Below the pieces are notes generated by a model. That model made no database searches and was not told the origin of the DNA. It worked only from the letters and a program-made list of their open reading frames with translations. This document shows, in pieces, positions 1 to 7,182 of a stretch of DNA of 9,795 bases (positions are counted from its first letter, which is position 1; each line of letters opens with the position of its first letter). This stretch comes from Actinomycetes bacterium (GTDB taxonomy: Bacteria; Actinomycetota; Thermoleophilia; Solirubrobacterales; Solirubrobacteraceae), in the NCBI GenBank assembly GCA_023404805.1, contig JAEYAL010000195.1:1-9795 (forward strand), given 5' to 3'. A program made the position numbers and the translations under genes.

Positions 1-93
1 CCGGGGACCGGCCCGCCATTTGGCGGTACCGGGGGCCCTCTGGGGCTACACGGCCTCCCGCGGTACTGCGCGAGAGGTCGTGGATGAGGTCGA
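1..93. other. Short non-coding stretch downstream of the AT-hook/winged-helix gene
   Basis: No convincing gene is seen here. A small stem-loop, CCGCC-ATTT-GGCGG (13-26), lies 68 nt past the stop of the minus-strand winged-helix gene. It could end that transcript, but it has no T-run on either strand, so it is a weak terminator candidate. An open plus-strand frame enters from the window edge and runs to about 170, antisense to the winged-helix gene. Its composition gives no reason to call it the end of a real gene. Confidence 0.3.
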
Positions 94-444
94 TCAGGAC
101 CCGGGCAGGTACCAGCCGCGGCCGCGCTTCTCGAGCTTGCCGTCCTGCTCCAGGGCAGGAAGAACGCGGTAGAGGTAGTTCTGGTTGATGCCCATGCGCT
201 CAGCGATCTCGCCGGCGGTGAGGCCGGGTTCCTTCGTCACGGCCTCGATGGCCTCCTGTGCGCGGGTGCCGGTGCCACGCGGGCGGCCACGGCGGGGTGC
301 GGTCGCGGTGGCAGTGCCTCCACGACTGACGCCTTCGAGGGCGTCGAGTGCGGCTTGTAGGCGGGCGTGTTCTTCAACCGCGCCCTTCAGCTCCTCGAGC
401 CGGGATTTGATCTCGGTCTTCTTGCTGTCGAGGAAATCAGACAT
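94..444 (-). CDS. Small DNA-binding protein: coiled coil + AT-hook + winged helix
   Basis: A 116-aa basic protein, most likely a transcription regulator or nucleoid-associated protein. Residues 5-38 are a charged heptad-like helix (probable dimerising coiled coil). Residues 50-57 read PRRGRPRG, a classic AT-hook core (RGRP) that inserts in AT-rich minor grooves. Residues 63-116 form a winged-helix domain: helix-turn-helix around TAGEIAERMGINQNYLYRV (76-94), then a basic wing KLEKRGRGWYL (103-113). The ATG at 444 is chosen because AAGGAG sits 6 nt upstream; the open frame continues 41 codons further, but that part is not protein-like. The gene lies 186 nt downstream of the SRPBCC gene on the same strand and probably has its own promoter. 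Two GAGGGAGTGGC direct repeats upstream may be operator sites. The architecture is visible; which genes it controls is unknown. Confidence 0.85.
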   Translation of the reverse strand: MSDFLDSKKTEIKSRLEELKGAVEEHARLQAALDALEGVSRGGTATATAPRRGRPRGTGTRAQEAIEAVTKEPGLTAGEIAERMGINQNYLYRVLPALEQDGKLEKRGRGWYLPGS

Positions 445-450
445 TGTGTG

Positions 451-456
451 CTCCTT
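451..456 (-). promoter_or_regulatory. Strong Shine-Dalgarno that fixes the winged-helix gene start
   Basis: On the minus strand the sequence reads AAGGAG-CACACA-ATG, with a spacing of 6 nt. This near-perfect site selects the ATG at 444 over the upstream in-frame start at 567. It also sets this gene apart from its leaderless-looking neighbours. Confidence 0.8.
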
Positions 457-491
457 TTCGTGGAAGACGGGGGATCCTTCACACACTGAGC

Positions 492-497
492 ACGCTA
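492..497 (-). promoter_or_regulatory. Candidate -10 box of the winged-helix gene
   Basis: TAGCGT on the minus strand fits TAnnnT and would start a transcript near 485 with a leader of about 40 nt containing the strong SD. No good -35 hexamer is visible at 16-19 nt. This may mean an activator-dependent promoter, or that the box is spurious. One copy of the 11-bp direct repeat (510-520) would fall in the -35 region. Confidence 0.3.
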
Positions 498-509
498 CAT
501 GATGCGCCG

Positions 510-552
510 GAGGGAGTGGCGAAAGTTTTGATTTTTGCGATGAGGGAGTGGC
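510..552. repeat. Pair of 11-bp direct repeats GAGGGAGTGGC upstream of the winged-helix gene
   Basis: Identical copies lie at 510-520 and 542-552, 32 bp apart start to start (about three helical turns), so a protein bound to both would sit on one face of the DNA. Between them is an unusually AT-rich stretch for this window (GAAAGTTTTGATTTTTGCGA, 521-540), a fitting target for an AT-hook. The spacing and the downstream DNA-binding gene suggest autoregulation; that part is inference. Confidence 0.5.
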
Positions 553-607
553 CTGAATCACGCTCAAATCGATACGCAGTGGTTCGCTCCGGCCCGGCGC
601 AGTGCGA

Positions 608-630
608 CGTACGCCTGTACGGGATATCCC
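608..630. other. Two small dyads just downstream of the SRPBCC gene
   Basis: CGTAC-GCCT-GTACG (608-621) is a 5-bp stem with a 4-nt loop, and GGGATATCCC (621-630) is a perfect 10-bp palindrome that abuts the SRPBCC stop codon. Neither is followed by a T-run. They may mark the 3' end of the SDR-SRPBCC message or be a protein-binding dyad. I assign no firm function. Confidence 0.25.
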
Positions 631-1080
631 TCAGTCGCCCGACAAAAGATCAGCAAGCCGGTCCAATGACTTGATGGCCTCCTGTTCAGGCGTGTCACCT
701 ACTAGTGCGCGTGACGCGGCGATTCCGAGCAGCCCGCCCGGCGCAGCGAACTCGTTCCGGTAGCGCAGCCGGGTCCCGCCGTCCGGGAGCGGCTCGAGGT
801 CCTGCTGGATGCTGGCCTTGGAGCGCGCCGGGCCGCGTCCGCTCCAGCTGATGTGTCGGTACGGCTCGATCGATTCCAGCTTCCACGTCACGACGAACGG
901 TGCTCCGCGCAGCACGTACCGCTGCTTGCACCGCCACCCGGGTTGTGGCTCGCCGGGATCGACGTCGAGCACTGCGCGGCAGATCGTCACCCACTCCGGC
1001 GTCCTCTCCATGTCGAGCAGGTACGCGAACACCGTCTCGGGCGCCGCGTCGAGGTCCACCGTCACATCGACAGGTGCCAC
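631..1080 (-). CDS. SRPBCC (START/polyketide-cyclase-like) domain protein
   Basis: A 149-aa stand-alone SRPBCC protein. The N-terminus, VTVDLDAAPETVFAYLLDM (6-24) followed by TPEW, is the typical beta1-alpha1 opening of this fold. Alternating strands follow (around RYVLRGAPFVVTWKLESIE), then a long C-terminal helix (TPEQEAIKSLDRLADLL) that lids the hydrophobic cavity. Members bind or transform hydrophobic ligands, and the sequence does not show which. The start is GTG at 1080, 1 nt after the TGA of the SDR gene (TGA-C-GTG), with GAGGG about 5 nt upstream inside the SDR tail, so translation is probably coupled. Length is normal for single-domain members. It likely works with the SDR on one hydrophobic ligand, by analogy with proteins that carry both domains in one chain. 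Fold assignment is fairly sure; activity is unknown. Confidence 0.82.
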   Translation of the reverse strand: MAPVDVTVDLDAAPETVFAYLLDMERTPEWVTICRAVLDVDPGEPQPGWRCKQRYVLRGAPFVVTWKLESIEPYRHISWSGRGPARSKASIQQDLEPLPDGGTRLRYRNEFAAPGGLLGIAASRALVGDTPEQEAIKSLDRLADLLSGD

Positions 1081-1081
1081 G

Positions 1082-1993
1082 TCAACCCTCGCTGTCGGTC
1101 GGTTCGTGGCGCCGCAGCGCGTGCTCGATCGCGGCGTCGAGGTGGTGCCGCGGGCGGCCGAGGTCCACTTCGCGCGGGTCGGGCCGGCGGGGCAGGAGGT
1201 CTGCGGTGAGGCTGTTCATGAGCGGGTGGACGAGGCCGAGGTCCTCGCCGGCGACGGCGGCAGCGAGCGGAGCCGCGATGAGATTGACCGACGCCGGGAA
1301 CGGCACCGTGGGGCGGCCGACGAGCAGGTGGTCGCGGATGCGGTGGATGAGCTGCTCGTAGGTGACCTCGTCGGGGCCGACGGCGTCGTAGATGGAGAGC
1401 GGCTGGCGTACCTCGGCGGTGGCGGCGAGCACGAGCGCCCGGAGGAGATCGCGCTCGTCGACCGGCATCGTGCGGTTGGAGCGCCACGGCGGCAGCAGCA
1501 GCACGGGAAGCCGCTCGACGAGGCGCAGCAGGAACCGGAACGAGCGGGACCGCGCGCCGATCACGATCGAGGCGCGCAGGACGACCACGTCGGCGCCTTC
1601 GGCCGCGAGCGCATGCTCGACCGCGACGCGGCTGCGGACGTGGTCGGAGTACTCGGCTTCGGGTTTGTCCGGCGTCAGCACGCTCATGTAGACGATGCGC
1701 GGCACACCGGCCTGCGCTGCTGCCGCCGCGAACCGCGTGGCGGCGCGCTGCTCGCGTCCTGAGAAGTCGGCGGTGCCCTCCATCGAGTGCACGAGGTAGT
1801 AGGCCACGTCGACTCCATCGAGCGCCTCCTCCAGGCCCTCGCCGGTGTCGAGGTCGCCGCGCACCGTCGGCACCCGCGGGTCGGCGCTGGCCGGGTTCCG
1901 CGCAAAGCCGCGCAGCTCGTGGCCGGCGGCCGTGAGCGGCTCGATGAGCTCGCTGCCGACGTAGCCCGTGATGCCCGTGAGGAGCGTCCGCAT
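1082..1993 (-). CDS. Atypical SDR-family NAD(P)-binding oxidoreductase, YbjT-like
   Basis: A 303-aa Rossmann-fold protein. It opens MRTLLTGITGYVG with the dinucleotide motif G7xxG10xxG13. The DVAYYLVHSM stretch (62-71) is characteristic of the YbjT-like/NmrA-like atypical SDRs. A second strand-turn, PRIVYMSVLTPDK (98-110), occupies the usual catalytic-Ser position. At the expected YxxxK site the sequence is Y115-SDHV with no lysine, so classical SDR catalysis is doubtful and a sensor or non-canonical reductase role is possible. The ATG at 1993 is preferred because upstream codons look non-coding and a TAGGCT -10 box lies 7 nt before it; GGGG 3 nt upstream could serve as a weak SD. The stop is 1 nt from the GTG of the SRPBCC gene. 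YbjT itself is longer, with an extra C-terminal domain, so this pair may be a split version of it (inference). Confidence 0.85.
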   Translation of the reverse strand: MRTLLTGITGYVGSELIEPLTAAGHELRGFARNPASADPRVPTVRGDLDTGEGLEEALDGVDVAYYLVHSMEGTADFSGREQRAATRFAAAAAQAGVPRIVYMSVLTPDKPEAEYSDHVRSRVAVEHALAAEGADVVVLRASIVIGARSRSFRFLLRLVERLPVLLLPPWRSNRTMPVDERDLLRALVLAATAEVRQPLSIYDAVGPDEVTYEQLIHRIRDHLLVGRPTVPFPASVNLIAAPLAAAVAGEDLGLVHPLMNSLTADLLPRRPDPREVDLGRPRHHLDAAIEHALRRHEPTDSEG

Positions 1994-2000
1994 TGTCCCC

Positions 2001-2006
2001 AGCCTA
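2001..2006 (-). promoter_or_regulatory. Candidate -10 box for near-leaderless SDR transcript
   Basis: TAGGCT on the minus strand is separated from the ATG at 1993 by only 7 nt, so the transcript would begin at or within a few bases of the start codon. The -35 position shows GCGCCA (2024-2029, 17-nt spacer), a poor match to TTGACA. The identical hexamer occurs 8 nt before the Hsp20 ATG. Confidence 0.45.
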
Positions 2007-2101
2007 CGGTTGAGGCGGGCGGGTGGCGCTCTCGCGCCGTCCTGGTCCTCGTCAGCGGTGGGCGAAGTCCTGCGACGGCAACGGCCCATCCGGGGTCGTC
2101 T

Positions 2102-2121
2102 CCCGCTCCGAGCGGGTTTTT
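2102..2121 (+). terminator. Intrinsic terminator-like hairpin or operator dyad, copy 1
   Basis: CCCGCTC-C-GAGCGGG is a perfect 15-bp palindrome followed at once by TTTTT, the textbook form of a plus-strand intrinsic terminator (6-bp stem, 3-nt loop). Its right arm could instead pair with CCCG at 2122-2125 across the T5, giving a mutually exclusive small hairpin. No plus-strand gene ends upstream. The element therefore either attenuates a leader transcript heading to the gene at 2230, blocks stray transcription, or is a protein-binding dyad. A second copy of the core lies 45 bp downstream. Confidence 0.5.
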
Positions 2122-2140
2122 CCCGTGTCCCCCCAGAGGC

Positions 2141-2166
2141 GCGTTTTCCGCTCTGAGCGGGAACGC
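2141..2166. repeat. Second copy of the CCGCTCnGAGCGG palindrome within a longer stem
   Basis: CCGCTC-T-GAGCGG (2148-2160) repeats the 13-bp core of the 2102-2116 dyad with only the central base changed. Flanks extend it to a stem from GCGTTTTCCGCT to AGCGGGAACGC with one bulged T and one G-T wobble. No T-run follows on either strand, so it is not a simple terminator. Two near-identical dyads 45 bp apart between divergent genes suggest binding sites for one dimeric regulator. Confidence 0.5.
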
Positions 2167-2229
2167 CGGTCGCATCGCAGCAGGAGACTTGCTTGGCTAG
2201 TCGAGCCCGGCCGCCGGGCACCCCGCATC

Positions 2230-2556
2230 ATGGCCCCAGCTCACCGCGCATCCGACCCGAAGCCCTCTTGCGAGGGGTGCTTCTTTGGTCGGCAGCAGCT
2301 CTGCGCACTTGAGCTCGATGCGCCGTGCGCGACGTTCCGCCCGGATTCTCCGGAAGGACTCCGGCCCCAGCGCCAGCTCCGGTTCGCGTTCCGCACGGCC
2401 GATGCCGCCGCGGCTCCCGGCGCCCCCGCCACGGGCCTGCCGCTGCACACGCCGCCTGCGCACCTGCCGATGCACGCCGCGCCGCGCCGCGCCACGCGCC
2501 GGCGCCCCGGCGCCCGGCCTGAGCAGCCGATGCTCACGCCGTCGCTGATGGCCTGA
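2230..2556 (+). CDS. Small four-cysteine protein of unknown function
   Basis: A putative 108-aa protein with a distinctive N-terminal third and a disordered tail. Residues 13-33 carry C14-x2-C17-x7-C25-x7-C33 (core CEGCFFGRQQLCALELD), a spacing fit for one zinc ion or an Fe-S cluster. TFRPDSPEGL and the basic-aromatic RQLRFAFR follow. From about residue 52 it is Ala/Pro/Arg-rich and low complexity. The segment up to residue 51 looks like a conserved orphan family, which I recognise only vaguely from Thermoleophilia-type genomes. The ATG at 2230 is the only ATG close to the conserved part, but it has no good SD; an AGGAG at 2182-2186 is not placed before an in-frame start. It may be co-transcribed with the hydrolase gene that begins 83 nt later. 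Real gene likely, exact start uncertain, function unknown. Confidence 0.55.
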   Translation: MAPAHRASDPKPSCEGCFFGRQQLCALELDAPCATFRPDSPEGLRPQRQLRFAFRTADAAAAPGAPATGLPLHTPPAHLPMHAAPRRATRRRPGARPEQPMLTPSLMA

Positions 2557-2625
2557 AGCCGGGTGCCTGCACCCCGAGGGTGCCGCGACCCGGAAGCCTG
2601 GCTACCGCCAAGGGGCACTGCCGGA

Positions 2626-2631
2626 TAGAGT
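2626..2631 (+). promoter_or_regulatory. Candidate -10 box for leaderless MBL-fold hydrolase transcript
   Basis: TAGAGT fits TAnnnT and lies 8 nt before GTG 2640, the start at which homology-like sequence begins. Transcription would start at or beside that GTG. The -35 region is weak. This box is the main argument for choosing GTG 2640 over the GTG at 2580. Confidence 0.4.
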
Positions 2632-2639
2632 CCGCCGGG

Positions 2640-3413
2640 GTGGCCGACGCGAGTGGAAACCTCACCGTCCTGGGCTGCTCGCCCTCGTGGCAGAACGTCG
2701 GCGAAGCGTGCTCGGCGTACCTGGTCGATGGGCCCGGCACGCGGCTTCTCGTCGACTGCGGCAACGGCGCATTCGCGAAGCTCCGCGAGCACTGCGACTA
2801 CCTGTCGATCGACGCGATCGCGATCACGCACACGCACGGCGACCACATGCTCGACCTGCTGCCGTTCGCGTACGCGCTGCTCTACTCGCCGCGGGCGCTG
2901 AAGGGCGAATCGCGCCGGCCGCGGCTCCTGCTTCCGCCGGGGGCGACCGAGCGGATGCGGGCGATCTTCGACCTGATCGACCGCGCCGAGCTGCTCGACC
3001 ACGCGTACGACGTGGAGGAGTACACGCCGGACGCTCCCGTCGAGGTGGGCTCCCTCACCGTCGACTTCGCGCCCGTCCCGCATTTCGTCCCCACGCACGC
3101 GGTGCGCGTGCGCACGGAGGCAGGCGGCACCCTGGTGTTCGGCGCCGACCACCGCCCGAACCAGCGCATCATCGACTTCGCCACCGGCGCCGACGTGCTC
3201 GTGATCGAGGCGACGCTGCTCGCCCCCGAGGAAGGCGTGCGCGGCCACATCACCTCCGTCGAAGCGGCCGAGATCGCGCGGGCCGCCGGCGTCGGCCAGC
3301 TCGTCCTCACGCACATGAGCGACGAGCTCCCGCGCGACCAGCTCGTGGCCCAGGCGGCCGCGATCTACCCCGACACGGTCCGCGCCGTGCCGGGCGCCAC
3401 CTACGCCTTCTGA
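2640..3413 (+). CDS. Metallo-beta-lactamase-fold hydrolase, RNase Z/YhfI-like
   Basis: A 257-aa cytosolic dinuclear metal hydrolase. The signature THTHGDH gives H64, H66, D68 and H69. H148 (PVPHF), D170 (FGADHRP) and H225 (LVLTHM) supply the remaining expected ligands, and H203 in RGHITSVEAAEIA matches the usual HxT/S-xxxAA helix. The opening NLTVLGCSPSWQNVGEACSAYLV is typical of the YhfI-like branch near RNase Z and cyclic-nucleotide phosphodiesterases. No long exosite arm of true RNase Z is evident, so tRNA processing is unlikely and a phosphodiester or small-molecule substrate is more plausible. GTG 2640 is preferred over GTG 2580 because the added 20 residues look non-coding and a TAGAGT box lies just before 2640. 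The gene ends 78 nt before Hsp20 on the same strand. Fold certain, substrate unknown. Confidence 0.88.
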   Translation: MADASGNLTVLGCSPSWQNVGEACSAYLVDGPGTRLLVDCGNGAFAKLREHCDYLSIDAIAITHTHGDHMLDLLPFAYALLYSPRALKGESRRPRLLLPPGATERMRAIFDLIDRAELLDHAYDVEEYTPDAPVEVGSLTVDFAPVPHFVPTHAVRVRTEAGGTLVFGADHRPNQRIIDFATGADVLVIEATLLAPEEGVRGHITSVEAAEIARAAGVGQLVLTHMSDELPRDQLVAQAAAIYPDTVRAVPGATYAF

Positions 3414-3454
3414 GCAGGCCGCTGCGGCTGCCCGGTGGCCGCCCGCTTGCGTCG

Positions 3455-3483
3455 CTGGCGCCAGGACTGGTCAGCGCTAGGCT
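3455..3483 (+). promoter_or_regulatory. Candidate leaderless promoter of the hsp20-lon operon
   Basis: CTGGCG (3455-3460), a 17-nt spacer and TAGGCT (3478-3483) lie 8 nt before the Hsp20 ATG, so the message would begin at about the A of ATG. No SD is present in front of the ATG, which supports leaderless start. I see no CIRCE element and no full HAIR (HspR) inverted repeat in 3414-3491, so heat control by HrcA or HspR at this site is not supported. Confidence 0.5.
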
Positions 3484-3491
3484 CTGCCCAG

Positions 3492-3961
3492 ATGGGGACC
3501 GATCGTGATCTCTTCGCCGGGTTCGACCGCATGCGCCGTGAGATGGACGAGCTGTTCGGCGACGTGTTCGACCGGGCGCTCGCGCCGCGCCGCGTCGGGT
3601 TCACGCCGCGCATCGACGTCTATTACACGCAGTCGCCCGCCGCGGCCGTGATCGCCATCGACCTGGCCGGCATCACGCTCGACGAGCTCACCGTCGACGT
3701 GCAGGGCAGGATCGTGCGCATCGCTGGCCGCCGCCCGCCTGTCGTGGCGCAGGGCCGCGTCTACCAGCAGCTCGAGATCGAGCACGGGCCGTTTGAGCGC
3801 GTGATCGAACTCGGCGCCGACGTCGAGTCCGAGGCCGCGCGCGCGAACTACGTCGACGGGATGCTCGAGATCGAACTGCCCATCGCGCGCCGCAACCTGC
3901 AGACGCGCAGCGTGCCGATCTCGCGGGGCAGCGGCGAGGGCGACGTCGAAGGCGAGCTGGA

Positions 3962-3965
<4 letters not shown>
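3492..3965 (+). CDS. Hsp20-family small heat-shock protein
   Basis: A 157-aa ATP-independent holding chaperone. The N-terminal arm, DLFAGFDRMRREMDELFGDVF, is the usual amphipathic start. The alpha-crystallin domain spans about 38-131, from TPRIDVYYT through the DLAGITLDELTVDVQGRIVRI strands to the hallmark A-x-A-NYVDGMLEIELP (116-130, the A-xxx-n-G-v-L motif with GML). The short tail has VPI (141-143) in the place of the IxI/V motif that docks between dimers. The ATG at 3492 is chosen because the 19 residues before it are not Hsp20-like and a -10 box lies 8 nt upstream. Its TGA overlaps the GTG of lon (GTGA), so the chaperone and protease are almost surely co-translated. It would keep unfolded clients soluble for refolding or Lon degradation. 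Family assignment is firm. Confidence 0.93.
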
Positions 3966-6358
<2,393 letters not shown>

Positions 6359-6414
6359 CCGCCGCTGTCACCACCGATTCCGGCCAAGTGACGCCGACGC
6401 GCCTGGAGCGGGGC

Positions 6415-6420
6415 TATGCT
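6415..6420 (+). promoter_or_regulatory. Candidate -10 box for the 163-aa membrane-protein gene
   Basis: TATGCT fits TAnnnT and would give a leader of about 80 nt that carries the AAGGAG site at 6494-6499. No convincing -35 hexamer is at the right distance; GTGACG at 6388-6393 is 21 nt away. The rest of the 150-nt gap after lon shows no terminator, so read-through from lon is also possible. Confidence 0.35.
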
Positions 6421-6493
6421 TCGACCCGAGCCAACGGAGCCGGACGGCCCCGCCCGCGGTCGGCGCTGCGGGCATCAACGAGCCCAGTCCGGG

Positions 6494-6499
6494 AAGGAG
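6494..6499 (+). promoter_or_regulatory. Shine-Dalgarno that fixes the 163-aa gene start
   Basis: AAGGAG lies 9 nt before ATG 6509. This rules out the upstream in-frame ATG at 6416, which overlaps the candidate -10 box. Confidence 0.75.
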
Positions 6500-6508
6500 A
6501 GCAACCAT

Positions 6509-7000
6509 ATGGCAGCTAAGGACAAGGCCGAGCAGAGCGCACTTCAGGGCGCCGCGCTGCTCGAAGCCGTCAAGGACAACCCCTACGTGCAGCGCGTGCT
6601 CGCTGACGAGGACCTCCGCGACCAGGTGCGCGAGGCCTACGAGTCGTCGGCTGCGGCCTACAAGCGCGCGAGCAAGAGCAAGCGCCCGGCGCAGGCCCTC
6701 GTGAAGGACGCCAAGCTGCAGAAGGACCTCAAGGCCGCGTTCGAGGCCGCGAAGTCGGCGCAGGAAGCCCTGCGCGACGCACCGGGCAACCCGACCGCCA
6801 AGCGTGGCGGCGGCAAGGGCAAGTTCCTCGCCATCGCGCTGCTCGGCGGCGTGATCGCCCTCGTCGCCAGCTCCGCGTTGCGCGACAAGGTGCTCGACCT
6901 GCTCTTCGGCCCCGAAGAGACCTTCGACTACGTGCCCGCCGCCAACGGCAACGGGACGACGGCCGCCGCGGCCCAGACGCCCGCGCCCAACGCCTCGTAG
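6509..7000 (+). CDS. Small single-pass membrane protein of unknown function
   Basis: A 163-aa protein with a long charged, helical N-terminal part (1-95: AALLEAVKDNPYVQRVLADEDLRDQV and then Lys/Ala-rich helices), a basic stop KRGGGKGK (98-105) and one hydrophobic helix FLAIALLGGVIALVASSAL (106-124). A short tail DKVLDLLFGPEETFDYVP ends in a disordered Ala/Thr/Pro stretch. The basic flank before the helix suggests that the N-terminal part stays in the cytoplasm and the acidic tail is outside (positive-inside rule). The ATG at 6509 is set by AAGGAG 9 nt upstream. I do not recognise a named family, though the LLFGPEE(T/E)FDY tail looks like a conserved actinobacterial signature. The helical region could be an anchor for partner proteins. 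Position after lon hints at envelope or stress physiology, but this is only proximity. Confidence 0.8.
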   Translation: MAAKDKAEQSALQGAALLEAVKDNPYVQRVLADEDLRDQVREAYESSAAAYKRASKSKRPAQALVKDAKLQKDLKAAFEAAKSAQEALRDAPGNPTAKRGGGKGKFLAIALLGGVIALVASSALRDKVLDLLFGPEETFDYVPAANGNGTTAAAAQTPAPNAS

Positions 7001-7023
7001 GCTTCACGCCACACCAGAACTGA

Positions 7024-7051
7024 AAAGGGGCGCTCTTCGGGGCGCCCCTTT
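7024..7051. terminator. Bidirectional intrinsic terminator between convergent genes
   Basis: AAAGGGGCGC-TCTTCGGG-GCGCCCCTTT is a perfect 10-bp stem with an 8-nt loop. T-runs occur on both strands (TTT then CTGGTTTT on plus; TTTT on minus). It lies 23 nt past the stop of the 163-aa gene and 132 nt past the stop of the convergent R2lox-SCP2 gene, and probably ends both messages. Confidence 0.9.
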
Positions 7052-7062
7052 CTGGTTTTGGA

Positions 7063-7125
7063 GCGATCTCCTGAGGAGGCTATCGCGCCACAGATCTCGT
7101 TCGGCGGCGACTGGTTTAGGCCGCC
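7063..7125 (-). other. Two stem-loops in the 3' region of the R2lox-SCP2 transcript
   Basis: GCGAT-CTCC-TGA-GGAG-GCT-ATCGC (7063-7086) forms a bulged two-part stem. GGCGGC-(11 nt)-GCCGCC (7103-7125) forms a 6-bp stem. Neither has a T-run. They lie between the gene's stop and the terminator and could protect the 3' end. The 182-nt gap 7001-7182 holds nothing else that I can identify. Confidence 0.3.
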
Positions 7126-7182
7126 AGGCCGGGCCCGTTGCTGGCGGACGGGAGATGCAAGCGAGAGTCCCTCAGGGGGTCG

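Noticed and set aside
809..1762. 317-aa plus-strand frame across the SDR and SRPBCC genes
   Set aside because: It overlaps two recognisable minus-strand genes in antisense and has no family features.
2241..3314. 357-aa minus-strand frame across the four-Cys and MBL genes
   Set aside because: Antisense shadow of the metal-ligand-containing MBL gene, with shadow composition.
3414..3491. Heat-shock operator (CIRCE or HAIR) before hsp20
   Set aside because: I found no CTTGAGT/ACTCAAG inverted pair and no CIRCE arms here.
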